The translations under genes were made by a program, and so were the position numbers. DNA of 23,191 bases from assembly GCA_964648365.1 (NCBI GenBank), contig CAZYLK010000090.1, forward strand, positions 1 to 23,191. The letters are read 5' to 3'. Below the pieces are notes generated by a model, which was not told where the DNA came from, did no database searches, and worked only from the letters and a program-made list of their open reading frames with translations. The stretch is from SURF-32 sp964648365 (lineage in GTDB: Bacteria > Planctomycetota > Phycisphaerae > UBA1845). Below are positions 7,287 to 15,224 of the stretch, one piece after another (position 1 is the stretch's first letter; the number at the start of each line of letters is the position of its first letter).

Positions 7287-7562
7287 CTAGAACCGTATCC
7301 GAAACCCGTCAAACCCGCCCGCGGCCGGTTCGTCTTTGCGCTGGGTCCGGTCGATGTATCCGCCCATGCGGGCGCTGAGCGCTGCTTCGTAGGCGTCGAG
7401 CGTGGCCGGTTCGCCTTCGACGACCAGCTCGACCCGGCCGTCATCGAGATTGCGGACGTAGCCGCGGATGGGGTAGTTCTCTGCGATGCGGTGGCTGGTC
7501 ATGCGGAAACCGACGCCCTGAACGTGCCCGCTGAAGACGTACGTTCGTCGCAGGTCGTCCAT
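7287..7562 (-). CDS. acyP: Acylphosphatase
   Basis: The 91-residue protein is a complete acylphosphatase, a small cytoplasmic enzyme that hydrolyses carboxyl-phosphate bonds such as acetyl phosphate. The signature is YVFSGHVQGVGFR, with catalytic Arg20, followed by GYVRNLDDGRVELVVEG with catalytic Asn38. ATG 7562 gives the usual family length and has GGGAG upstream. An ATG at 7580 would add six residues and is also preceded by GGGAG. Neighbours on the same strand are the RsbW-like kinase upstream (124-bp gap) and the membrane protein downstream (14 bp). Coupling to the Por/acetyl-phosphate branch is possible but is only suggested by proximity. Confidence 0.92.
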   Translation of the reverse strand: MDDLRRTYVFSGHVQGVGFRMTSHRIAENYPIRGYVRNLDDGRVELVVEGEPATLDAYEAALSARMGGYIDRTQRKDEPAAGGFDGFRIRF

Positions 7563-7686
7563 CGAAATGCTCCCGCGCATCGTCGTTGCTCCCGGCCGCC
7601 GCCTGGCCCGCGGCGTCTGCATGGATCGCCCCACGACCTGGCCCGGCCGCCGCACAGTCCATCCATGCCCCATCGGCGATGCCGGG

Positions 7687-8121
7687 CTACTCCTTCACCC
7701 GCCGCTTCACAAAGACGACTTCCCGGCCCTGGTCGCGATAGTGAAGCTCATCCATATAGGCCCTCATCAGCATGATTCCGCGGCCGTTGGGCAGAGGCAG
7801 ACGCTCCGGCGTGGTCGGGTCCGGCACCTTCTCCGGGTCGAAGCCCTCGCCCTCGTCGCGGACGCAGATATAGGCCTTTTCCGGAGTGATGCAGTAGCGG
7901 ATGATGACCCGCTTGCCGGGGTCGTTGCGGTTGCCGTGCTTGACGGCGTTGGTCATTGCCTCTTCGAGCGTCAGTTTGATGGCGAAGGTGGTTTCGTTGC
8001 AGTAGCCGCACCGGCGGAGCAGGCGCAGGATGTCCGCCTCGGGCTTCTTCGCGGCCGTCAGGTCGCTGGGAATCTCGACCGTTTGAACGTCGGCGTCGTT
8101 GTTCTGCTCGTGCTCGGTCAT
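7687..8121 (-). CDS. RsbW-like anti-sigma factor / serine kinase
   Basis: The 144-residue protein is a GHKL-type ATPase of the RsbW/SpoIIAB class, which phosphorylates STAS antagonists and binds a sigma factor or other target. The N-box is EEAMTNAVKHGNRND (53-67), the G1 box DEGEGFDP (89-96) and the G2 box NGRGIMLMRAYMDEL (112-126). ATG 8121 fits the family start; an upstream in-frame start at 8175 would add 18 residues of unlikely sequence. No clear Shine-Dalgarno is seen. The gene lies 74 bp downstream of the STAS gene on the same strand, the usual partner order. No sigma factor or PP2C phosphatase gene is present in the window, so the controlled regulon is unknown. Confidence 0.9.
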   Translation of the reverse strand: MTEHEQNNDADVQTVEIPSDLTAAKKPEADILRLLRRCGYCNETTFAIKLTLEEAMTNAVKHGNRNDPGKRVIIRYCITPEKAYICVRDEGEGFDPEKVPDPTTPERLPLPNGRGIMLMRAYMDELHYRDQGREVVFVKRRVKE

Positions 8122-8195
8122 GGCGAGCGCCGGTGTTCCCGGGACTTGGCGCGTCGGGCGTCCCACGGCCCTCATGCACGAATGCAGCGCCGTGG

Positions 8196-8558
8196 CTAGA
8201 ACGCCGCCATGGCGCGGTCGGCCGTGTCGTGGATATCAAACACCTCGTTCAGCCGCGTGATCTTGAACACCTCGTAAATCTGCGGGCTGATGTTGGACAG
8301 CTTCAGCGAGCCGCGCTTCTCTCCCACGGCCTGCTTGAGCTGGATCAACATGCTCAGCGCGGCGCTGGAGAGGTGGTCGACATTGCCGAAGTTCAGCAGG
8401 AGCTTGATCCCCGCCTGCCGCCCGACCAGGCCGGTCAGTTCTTCGCCGATTTCGTTGATCGACAGTTCGTCCAGGATTTTCCGGTCGGAAAACTCCACCA
8501 CCGTGACCTCGCCCGAGGGGCGGACCGTCAGGTGGGACTTCTCGTTTTTGTCCGGCAT
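8196..8558 (-). CDS. STAS-domain anti-anti-sigma factor
   Basis: The 120-residue single STAS domain resembles RsbV/SpoIIAA. It would bind the neighbouring RsbW-like kinase when unphosphorylated and release the kinase's target. The phospho-acceptor loop is DHLSSAALSMLIQL, with Ser64 or Ser65 as the likely site. ATG 8558 has GGAGG nine bases upstream, which decides the start; longer frames to 8762 read into the intergenic region. It is the first gene of the minus-strand group STAS, RsbW, acylphosphatase, membrane protein. Confidence 0.92.
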   Translation of the reverse strand: MPDKNEKSHLTVRPSGEVTVVEFSDRKILDELSINEIGEELTGLVGRQAGIKLLLNFGNVDHLSSAALSMLIQLKQAVGEKRGSLKLSNISPQIYEVFKITRLNEVFDIHDTADRAMAAF

Positions 8559-8811
8559 CGCCAAGAGCCTCCGACCGTGATACACTCCCGAGTAACGGCG
8601 CAGCGCCGCCAATTGGAAGTCTAGGGCGCGGCCGATAAGCGTGTCAAGCCGACAGCCCATAGCGTGGCGCCGGCTCATGTGGCACCGGTTTTCAACCGGT
8701 GAGCCTCGCAGCACGGGCTGACTCTCTCGCAGACCCGTGCGCGTTCCAGGGCTTCCTGCCACGCCGCCGGCTCCGCCCCGCGCCCCGGTATATCGTACAT
8801 ACTGCCCAGTG
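8559..8811. promoter_or_regulatory. Divergent intergenic region
   Basis: These 253 bp separate the minus-strand STAS gene from the plus-strand phospholipase gene and must hold both promoters. No good -35/-10 pair was recognised. A perfect palindrome lies in the middle at 8683-8701. Confidence 0.35.
8683..8701. repeat. Perfect palindrome, 8-bp arms
   Basis: CACCGGTTTTCAACCGGTG forms an 8-bp stem with a three-base loop; GGCTCA at 8672-8677 and GAGCC at 8701-8705 extend the symmetry imperfectly. Position between divergent genes argues against a terminator. It could be a dispersed palindromic repeat or an operator. Confidence 0.6.
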
Positions 8812-9753
8812 ATGAACCCGACCGCCCAAGCGACACATTCGGACGTTTCCAGATCACGCGGCCTGACGATCCTGCTGGTCGCCCTTACCCTGCTCCTGCT
8901 GGCCGAGCCGGCCTACGGCTGGGGGCCGGCCACGCACGTCGCCATCGCCGCCGACGTCCTGCGGCAAGTGGCCCTGCTGCCGGCCGCGCTGGCGGCGCTG
9001 CTGGGCAGGTACGCCACCGAGTACATCTTTGGCACCATCGCCGCGGACGTCGTCTTCGCCAAGCGACTCAGCCGGGTCAAACAGTTCTGCCACCACTGGT
9101 CCACCGGCTTCAACCTGCTGGAAGACGCCGACTCGGATCGGCAGCGCGCCTTCGCCTACGGCTACCTCTCGCATCTGGCCGCCGACACCGTCGCTCATGG
9201 CAAGTACGTCCCGCGCCAGATCGCCCTGACGGATTCGACCGTCAACTTCGGCCATCTCTACTGGGAACTCCGCGCCGACGCCCGCGCGGACGCCGCGTCG
9301 CACGAAACGCTCCACCGCGTACTCGCCTGCGACCACGACGTACACCACGACCTCATGGCCCGGCACCTGACGCAGACGTTTCTGCCCTACGAGATGAACC
9401 GCGCCGTGTTCGACCGGCTGAATGCCGTCGCCGCCGGGCATGGCTCGCGCCGCACGATGGAGATCGTGGCCCGCTGCTCGCGCCACACGCTCGATCCGAA
9501 ACTGCTCGACGCCTATCGCTCCGAGTGCGTCGACCGGAGCCTGTCGCTGTTGTGCGACGGCGCCGGCAGCGCCCTGATGCGCGAAGATCCCAACGGCGCC
9601 GGCGCGCTGATCCGCTCCCGCCTGCACCGCCGCGACATGCGCCGCCGCCGCCGCTTCGGCCGCCCGGTCGATGCCTACGTCAGTGAAATGTCCCGCTCTC
9701 TCGAACCCGCCCTGACGCCGCGCCCGCGGGCGGAGCCGATGCTGGTGGGTTGA
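8812..9753 (+). CDS. Exported zinc-dependent phospholipase C-like protein
   Basis: The 313-residue protein belongs to the zinc-dependent phospholipase C / S1-P1 nuclease-like fold. A signal peptide occupies residues 1-36 (core LTILLVALTLLLLAEPAYG). Cleavage there would leave Trp37 as the first mature residue, as in Bacillus cereus PLC, where Trp1 binds zinc. Further ligand candidates follow in family order: His42, Asp79, His94 or His95, His121 and Asp125 and His129 (HLAADTVAH), then His148 and Glu152 (HLYWE). This supports a trinuclear zinc site. The C-terminal 80 residues are arginine-rich. ATG 8812 was chosen because it precedes the signal peptide directly. Likely secreted or periplasmic. 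Substrate is not provable: phospholipid is the default, and many such planctomycete proteins are uncharacterised. Confidence 0.85.
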   Translation: MNPTAQATHSDVSRSRGLTILLVALTLLLLAEPAYGWGPATHVAIAADVLRQVALLPAALAALLGRYATEYIFGTIAADVVFAKRLSRVKQFCHHWSTGFNLLEDADSDRQRAFAYGYLSHLAADTVAHGKYVPRQIALTDSTVNFGHLYWELRADARADAASHETLHRVLACDHDVHHDLMARHLTQTFLPYEMNRAVFDRLNAVAAGHGSRRTMEIVARCSRHTLDPKLLDAYRSECVDRSLSLLCDGAGSALMREDPNGAGALIRSRLHRRDMRRRRRFGRPVDAYVSEMSRSLEPALTPRPRAEPMLVG

Positions 9754-9764
9754 ACGCGGCCACC

Positions 9765-9872
9765 GGTGTCAGGATGATTTTTCTGACACCGTTCTTGAAC
9801 AGGAGCGCGTTATTGCCTGCGGGTGAATGAGGCGAGCTGGAGCAAGCTCTCATGAAAAATCACCCTGACACC
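9765..9872. mobile_element. Short inverted-repeat element, copy 1
   Basis: The left terminus GGTGTCAGGATGATTTTTC (9765-9783) is matched by its inverse at 9854-9872 with one mismatch. An extra ACCCTGACACC follows to 9883. The 70-bp interior is recognisably similar to that of copy 2 at 17563-17668. There is no gene inside. The element lies between the convergent phospholipase and TolC-like genes, 11 bp after one stop and about 17-28 bp beyond the other, where the hairpin could terminate transcription from both sides. MITE/REP-like by structure. Confidence 0.75.
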
Positions 9873-9900
9873 ACCCTGACACCTTTGTTTCACCTCCCCG

Positions 9901-11859
9901 CTACGGCTCGGTAAACATCTGGTCTGACATGAGGTGGCCGTCGTCGCCGATGCGCAGGGTTTCGGTATCGAGGCGGAATTCGAGGATGGCACGGCGAACG
10001 CCGGCTTCGGCGGCGGCCAGGGCGTTGCGGGCGCGCTGCAGGTCGTTTTGAGCGTCCACCTCGTCCTGGTTGGTGCGCAGGCCGAGGCGCACGAAGCGCT
10101 GGGCGGCATCGAGGCGGATCTCGTTCTCCTCCACGCTGAGCTGCTGAATCTCGCGGTTGGCCTTGCTCTGGGCGATGCGACGGACGGCCCGGCGCACGTC
10201 GGAGCGGACGAAGTCGGCGGCCTCCTCGTAGTTGCGCTCGGCCCGCCGCGTTTCGATCAGGGCGGCGCGATAGGCGTTGCGCTCCTGCTTGCGATCGTCC
10301 ATGGACAGTTCCACCCCGCCGCGCCAGGTGGTGTACTCGGTGTTGTAGCTCATCGAGTTGAGCTGAGCCGGATCGGTGCCCATCGTGACGCTGCCGGTCA
10401 GGTTCAGGTCCGGCAGCAGGCCGTTTTTCGCGATGACCACGCCGCGCTGGGCGTCGTCGATCTGGTCTTTCGTCGTGATCAGGTCGAGGCGGCTGCTGAG
10501 GGCGACTTCGATGGCGAGGTCCATGTCGACGTCGGGCATGAGCAGTTCCAGCAGGCGGCTCTCCGCGTCGTCCTCCTGCGACACGACGTCGATGGCCTCC
10601 TCGACCGGCATGCCCAGCAGAATCTTGAACTGGTCGAGGCTGGATTCGTAGGCTTCCTTCTGGTCTTCGACGTCGCTGGCGGCCTGGCGCAGCGTGGCCT
10701 GGGTACGGGCCTTCTCGAAAATCTCCTCTTGTCCAAGATCAAACCGGGCCTCGGACCGCCGGGCCGAGTCGCTGGCGGCCTCGTAGTTCTTCAGTGCGTT
10801 GATGATCTGGGCGCGGTTCTGCTGAAGGTTGAAGTAGCCAATGGCGACGTTGACCAGGAATTGCCGCCGGAACCGCTCATACGCGCGTACGGAATAGATC
10901 ATCTCGCGCTCCTCGCGATAGCGCGATTCGTACGCAACGCGACCCGCGCCGCGGAAGAGCGGGATGTTCGCGTCGATGATCATCGCGCCGGATTCACCCG
11001 AGGTGGTGTGTACGCCGAGGTCGCGCATGAGCGTGCTGACCACGCGGGCGGTCACCTCGCCGCCGTAGGGCAGTCGCTGGGCCACGGCGACCTGGGCGAC
11101 GGTGGTCATGGCGCGGTCGAAGTCGCGGATCTGGCCGTAGTCGGCAAACTCCGCCCGCACGGAGGCGACGAACTGGGGCGTCCACAGATGCCGTTCCAGC
11201 GTCAGATCCAGCGCGGCGAGGTACAGGTCTTCCTTGGCGTCCTGCAAGTCGCGGGCGTGGCGCGTGGCGTAGGCCAGGACGTCGCGAAGGCCCATCGTCC
11301 GGGCGCCGCGGGCGAACACATCCACGTCTACGGCCGGGCCCGAGTCGGCGTCCGGCAGCGCGTCGGCATCGGCCCCTGAAGCGTCCCCCGCATCCTCGGA
11401 TGCCGGCGGCGACGCGCCGGAATCTCCCGCGGCCGAGGCCACATCGCCCTCCGCCGCGGCGTCATCGCGCGCCGCGCTTTCGCCTTCGCCGGGGGTCGCC
11501 GGGTCGTACGGCTGCGGCTGGTCCTCGGGCGGGGCTGGCTCGGCCTGCGGCGACGCCGGGTCGCCCTCCGCCGGCAACGGGACATCGGGGGCGTCGAGGC
11601 GCCGAACCAGGAACGACTCCGGGATCTGCGCCTCGACCGGCGTGGGCACGAACGCATACATGTCGTCGGCGGATTCGAGCTGGCCCGTTTCAGGGCTGAG
11701 CTGAACGTCGTGCGTCTCGCCCAGGGCGTCGAGCTGCCGCTGCCGGATCACCTGATAGACGTTGCGGTCCGAGTCGTCGATCACCCAGCGCGTGCATCCG
11801 CCGGCGAGGACGATACCCAGCAGGGCGCACGACGATAGAATGCGGAGACGTTGAACCAT
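9901..11859 (-). CDS. TolC-like outer-membrane efflux lipoprotein with acidic linker
   Basis: The 652-residue protein has a lipoprotein signal peptide (LGIVLAGGC, lipidated Cys22). Residues about 88-178 are a disordered, Pro/Ala/Asp/Glu-rich linker. From about 186 to 635 it has the outer-membrane efflux (TolC/OEP) pattern: two helical repeats with long coiled-coil stretches, for example RYREEREMIYSVRAYERFRRQFLVNVAIGYFNL and its second-half counterpart (residues are contiguous over more than one heptad), and the segments ALSSRLDLITTKDQI and GLLPDLNLTGSV. TolC homologues form trimeric channels for efflux pumps or type I secretion. The usual length is about 450-500, so the linker accounts for the excess. 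No pump or adaptor gene is adjacent, so its partners lie elsewhere. ATG 11859 fits the lipobox; no clear Shine-Dalgarno is seen. Confidence 0.87.
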   Translation of the reverse strand: MVQRLRILSSCALLGIVLAGGCTRWVIDDSDRNVYQVIRQRQLDALGETHDVQLSPETGQLESADDMYAFVPTPVEAQIPESFLVRRLDAPDVPLPAEGDPASPQAEPAPPEDQPQPYDPATPGEGESAARDDAAAEGDVASAAGDSGASPPASEDAGDASGADADALPDADSGPAVDVDVFARGARTMGLRDVLAYATRHARDLQDAKEDLYLAALDLTLERHLWTPQFVASVRAEFADYGQIRDFDRAMTTVAQVAVAQRLPYGGEVTARVVSTLMRDLGVHTTSGESGAMIIDANIPLFRGAGRVAYESRYREEREMIYSVRAYERFRRQFLVNVAIGYFNLQQNRAQIINALKNYEAASDSARRSEARFDLGQEEIFEKARTQATLRQAASDVEDQKEAYESSLDQFKILLGMPVEEAIDVVSQEDDAESRLLELLMPDVDMDLAIEVALSSRLDLITTKDQIDDAQRGVVIAKNGLLPDLNLTGSVTMGTDPAQLNSMSYNTEYTTWRGGVELSMDDRKQERNAYRAALIETRRAERNYEEAADFVRSDVRRAVRRIAQSKANREIQQLSVEENEIRLDAAQRFVRLGLRTNQDEVDAQNDLQRARNALAAAEAGVRRAILEFRLDTETLRIGDDGHLMSDQMFTEP

Positions 11860-11923
11860 GGGGGGATCATCGCGCTGTCGCGCTGGCCCCGCAAGTCTGC
11901 GCTGTAGGATTGTGTCCGTGGAC

Positions 11924-12793
11924 ATGGCGCTGATCATCGAGGTCGCCCGCCGGCTGGCTGAGGCCAGGGCGGTGTGGATCATGACCGGCGCGGGCGTGTC
12001 GGCCGAAAGCGGCGTGCCCACGTTCCGCGGGAAAGATGGATTCTGGGGACAGCACCGGTTCGAGGATCTTGCCACGCCGCAGGCCTTTCATCGCGACCCG
12101 CAGTCGGTGTGGAAGTTCTACCTGTGGCGGCGCAGCCTCATGCTGGAGCGGAAACCCAACCCCGCCCACTATGCCATCGCCGAGTTGGAGCGACTGACGC
12201 CACGATTCAACCTGATCACCCAGAACGTCGACGGTCTTCACCGCAGGGCCGGCAGCCGCAACGTGGCGGAACTGCACGGAGCGCTGTTCATCGACCGCTG
12301 CACGGAGTGCGGGTTTGAGACGCGTTTCGATGAGCGTCTGCTCGACGAGCCAGCCGGGTCGCAGGCGGCGACGGGGACCGCCGCGTCCGGCGTTGCGGAC
12401 CCGCCGCGGGCAGATCGGGGGGGGGATGGAAGTACCGCCGCGGAGGCCGCCGGCGGCGCGGCGCGGCCCGACTGCGCGAACATCCCCTACTGCCCGCGTT
12501 GTCGCGCGATGATGCGGCCGGGCGTGGTGTGGTTCGGTGAGCCGCTGCCGATGGCGGCGCTGTCCACCACCGAGAAGGCCGTCGCGTCCTGCGATGCGTG
12601 CCTGGTGGTCGGCACGAGCGGCGTCGTCTATCCGGCGGCCGGGTACGTCCACCAGTCGACGCTTCGCGGCGCCTACTCAGTGGAGGTCAACGTCGAGGAA
12701 ACGGCATTGTCGGCGGTGGTGGAAACGACGCTGACCGGCCGCGCGGGCGAGGTTCTTCCGGCATTGGTGTCGGCCATGAAAGCGATGGCGTGA
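11924..12793 (+). CDS. cobB: Sirtuin, NAD-dependent protein deacylase
   Basis: The 289-residue protein is a class III-like sirtuin, which removes acyl groups from lysine using NAD+. Motifs are TGAGVSAESGVPTFRG (21-36), QNVDGLH (100-106), catalytic His118 (ELHGALF), zinc ligands C126/C129 and C190/C193, and VVWFGEPLP (201-209). Tyr66 and Arg69 (YLWR) match the YxxR pair that favours succinyl- and malonyl-lysine in SIRT5/CobB. Residues about 140-185, between the two zinc Cys pairs, are an Ala/Gly-rich, low-complexity insertion encoded partly by a nine-G run. An alternative GTG start at 11918 has AGGA eight bases upstream. The gene diverges from the TolC-like gene with a 64-bp gap. Confidence 0.92.
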   Translation: MALIIEVARRLAEARAVWIMTGAGVSAESGVPTFRGKDGFWGQHRFEDLATPQAFHRDPQSVWKFYLWRRSLMLERKPNPAHYAIAELERLTPRFNLITQNVDGLHRRAGSRNVAELHGALFIDRCTECGFETRFDERLLDEPAGSQAATGTAASGVADPPRADRGGDGSTAAEAAGGAARPDCANIPYCPRCRAMMRPGVVWFGEPLPMAALSTTEKAVASCDACLVVGTSGVVYPAAGYVHQSTLRGAYSVEVNVEETALSAVVETTLTGRAGEVLPALVSAMKAMA

Positions 12794-12817
12794 CCGCGCG
12801 GGATCCACACGCGCGGT
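12793..12817. terminator. Hairpin between convergent genes
   Basis: ACCGCGCG and CGCGCGGT form an 8-bp perfect stem with a nine-base loop, directly after the sirtuin stop codon. The convergent zinc-ribbon gene ends at 12879. There is no U-tract, so termination is inferred from position and symmetry. Confidence 0.45.
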
Positions 12818-12878
12818 GGCGATTGCGCGGAGGGCACGATCGGCCGCAGCCTGGCGGCCAGGACGAGGCCGACTCGGA

Positions 12879-14087
12879 CTACTCGGAACCAGCGACCGGG
12901 AGTGGGGCAGGGTTCGGGAGTGAATCATGCGGGCCGGCGATCGTTGCGCGCGGCTGGAAGTCAATCAGGGAATCCGCCACGAACGGGGCCGTGGGGAATT
13001 CGATCGGAACGCCCAGCCGCTCGATCACCTGTCGCACGTGCCGCCGCAGTCCCATCGCGTACGCCAGTTCCGCGTCCGGCTCGATGCGAACGTCGAGGGT
13101 CTCGGCGTCCGGCGCGACGGCCCAGGACGGAAGCTCGACCAAATATCGGCGTCCCGTCAATAAAGGGACGAAGGGTTCGTCGAGTCTTACGTAATCGCCG
13201 GCAGAATCGTCGCGCACCCAGACGCTGCCGGCCACAGGCAATCGGACGTTGCCAACGCGAATGTCGAGCACGACGCGGCCATCGACGCAGTCGTACCAGC
13301 AGTGGTAGGCAGAAACGGCAACGGCGCCATCGGCTGCGCCGGGCGCTTTCCACTCCAGCGCCTCGGCCGGGGGCTGAACGGGCACGGCGTCGACGACCAG
13401 CATCGCCCGCTCGCTGACGGCCCAGGTGAACTGCCGCTGCACGTCGTAACGATGCGACAGCACCGCGTCGGCCTCGACCTCAACGGAGTATGTTCCGGCG
13501 GGTAAACCCGGGGTGAACACGTCGCGACCGGGTTCGGTCAGCGCTGTCTGCCAGACGATCCGCCCGTCGTCGATGCGTTTGACGACGAGCGTCCCCAGCA
13601 GGTCCATCCGCCTCGGTCCCGGCGGAAGGCCCAGCACGTCCGCGGGAAGCTGGGGCACGGCCGAGACGGAGAGTCTGACCAGTACGCGCTGCGGATAGGG
13701 CAACCGGCGCGGCAGGTTGATCGTTACTTCCAGGCCCTGGTCGCGCAGTCTGGCGGCCTGCGCGGCGGTCAGATCGCCTGCCTCCAATCGTCGCAGCAAC
13801 TCGAGCGTAGCGGCGTCCCGTTGAAGGCCCTGGCAGTGAAGCAACAGGCCCGACGGAACCCAGGTGATCCAATCCACGCGATTTTTCAGGGTGAAGAAGC
13901 AGATCGCAATCAGCGCGACGAGAATCGCCGGTCGAGCGCGGCGAAAGATGTGCCGCCGTGCGTATTGGCCGTGGTCAGCGAGGATTCGATCGGCGGAAAC
14001 GAGCGATCCGCACTCGGAACAGCGGCCGGGTGAAATGGGATAGCCGCAGCGCGGGCAGAAGCCGGTTGGACCTGCCACGCCGGTCAT
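12879..14087 (-). CDS. Zinc-ribbon membrane protein of unknown function
   Basis: The 402-residue protein begins with a zinc ribbon, CPRC (11-14) and CSEC (23-26), then a basic stretch and one transmembrane helix at about 52-67 (ARPAILVALIAICFFTL). The remaining 330 residues are a predicted extracytoplasmic, mostly beta region with a pattern seen in carboxypeptidase-regulatory or PEGA-like modules around GLPAGTYSVEVEADAVL, but no family is assigned. ATG 14087 has GGAGG nine bases upstream. It follows the exported-protein gene at 14142-15224 by 54 bp on the same strand and is probably in the same operon. Zinc-ribbon plus membrane helix is a frequent architecture in planctomycetes (inference from recollection). 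Confidence 0.72.
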   Translation of the reverse strand: MTGVAGPTGFCPRCGYPISPGRCSECGSLVSADRILADHGQYARRHIFRRARPAILVALIAICFFTLKNRVDWITWVPSGLLLHCQGLQRDAATLELLRRLEAGDLTAAQAARLRDQGLEVTINLPRRLPYPQRVLVRLSVSAVPQLPADVLGLPPGPRRMDLLGTLVVKRIDDGRIVWQTALTEPGRDVFTPGLPAGTYSVEVEADAVLSHRYDVQRQFTWAVSERAMLVVDAVPVQPPAEALEWKAPGAADGAVAVSAYHCWYDCVDGRVVLDIRVGNVRLPVAGSVWVRDDSAGDYVRLDEPFVPLLTGRRYLVELPSWAVAPDAETLDVRIEPDAELAYAMGLRRHVRQVIERLGVPIEFPTAPFVADSLIDFQPRATIAGPHDSLPNPAPLPVAGSE

Positions 14088-14141
14088 ATCGCTGCCCCTC
14101 CGCTGGCGCTCTGAGACGACGCCCCCGATGACGATGGCCCG

Positions 14142-15224
14142 CTACGGCCGCGGTCGCTGCTTCGCGAGGCGATCACGCATGATTTCGAGCTGGATCTCGC
14201 CGCGCTCGCGGTTCTCTTTGCGCTGAGCCTCCCGCTCCTCCTCCGTCAGCACGCGGGTCGAGACCTCGCAGGACTGCTGAACGTCAAATCGCTGAATCGC
14301 GTGTTCCTGCCCGCCGGGCAGGAGAATGTTCATCTTCATGGTCATCTGCCCGCCGTCGGTGACGAAGACCTGGCGGGCCAGATCAAACCGCCCGCGGCCT
14401 TCCAGTTCGCCGCGCAGGCCGCGGATCGTCTGCTCGTGTGGCGGCGGCGGCGGCGGGGGCGGACGGGGCGGCTCGTGTGCGCCGGCGTCGGGTTCGTCCG
14501 GACGGATGCGGGCGCTGTAGGCCACCAGTGCGACGCGTCGCTCATCGACGCCTTCAAACCCCTCCAGCTTGCAGTTGAACTCGTACCGCGCCATGCCCAT
14601 CGACGGGAAGGGCTGCAGGAAGGAGGATTTCCACGTATCCCCGACGACAACTTCGCGGTCCGGGAACAGCGCCAGGCGGGCGTCGCCCCAGAGCGCCCGG
14701 CTGGACTCGTTGGTCAGCGACTGGCGGAGGTGTTTCAGGAACGGATTGTCCGGCGCCTCTCGCGCCACCCGGTCGAAGATCTCGTTCATGCCGCGGAACG
14801 ACACGGGCCGGCACTCGGCGTCCACGTCCATCACCATCGGCATGCCGAGCATGGGCCGGAGCACTTCCTCCAACATGCCGGTCCCCGGTGCGCCGGCGTC
14901 CGAGTCATACCAGAGCAGTTCGTCCTTGCGGTCGATCGTCAGGGAGAGCCGGTCGAAGGTCAGATGAACGCGCCGCCCGTCGTCCGGGAGCGCTTCCACC
15001 TTCTGCATCACGACGATGACCTGTTCGATGTTCGTCTGCGATTCGCTCTTGCGCTTGGCGTCGTTGTCCTCGACCGTGCGCACGCAGCACTCGCGCAGTT
15101 CGATATAACACGTCGATCCCGGTTTCAGCTCCGGCGCGATCCGAACCGCCTGACTGAGCACCGGCGACGCGGCTGCGCCGATCGCCATCGCGCTCAATCT
15201 CAACATCGCAATACGATTCACCAT
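14142..15224 (-). CDS. Exported protein of unknown function (DUF6263-like)
   Basis: The 360-residue protein has an N-terminal signal peptide (core MLRLSAMAIGAAASPVLS, cleavage near SQA). The body has features I associate with planctomycete DUF6263-type proteins: LKPGSTCYIELRE near the start, an amphipathic TNIEQVIVVMQKVEAL, GMPMVMDVDAECRPVS in the middle and VVVGDTWKS. This assignment is tentative. A run of eleven near-consecutive prolines at about 252-262 breaks the domain, and the C-terminal 40 residues are charged and helical (EEEREAQRKENRERGE). ATG 15224 was chosen because GGAG lies eight bases upstream; a TTG at 15230 adds two residues. It probably leads the operon with the zinc-ribbon gene downstream. 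Confidence 0.68.
   Translation of the reverse strand: MVNRIAMLRLSAMAIGAAASPVLSQAVRIAPELKPGSTCYIELRECCVRTVEDNDAKRKSESQTNIEQVIVVMQKVEALPDDGRRVHLTFDRLSLTIDRKDELLWYDSDAGAPGTGMLEEVLRPMLGMPMVMDVDAECRPVSFRGMNEIFDRVAREAPDNPFLKHLRQSLTNESSRALWGDARLALFPDREVVVGDTWKSSFLQPFPSMGMARYEFNCKLEGFEGVDERRVALVAYSARIRPDEPDAGAHEPPRPPPPPPPPHEQTIRGLRGELEGRGRFDLARQVFVTDGGQMTMKMNILLPGGQEHAIQRFDVQQSCEVSTRVLTEEEREAQRKENRERGEIQLEIMRDRLAKQRPRP

Noticed and set aside
9934..11379. Long plus-strand frame opposite the TolC-like gene
   Set aside because: Repetitive Val/Gly/Ala/Asp translation without domain features; shadow of the coding strand.
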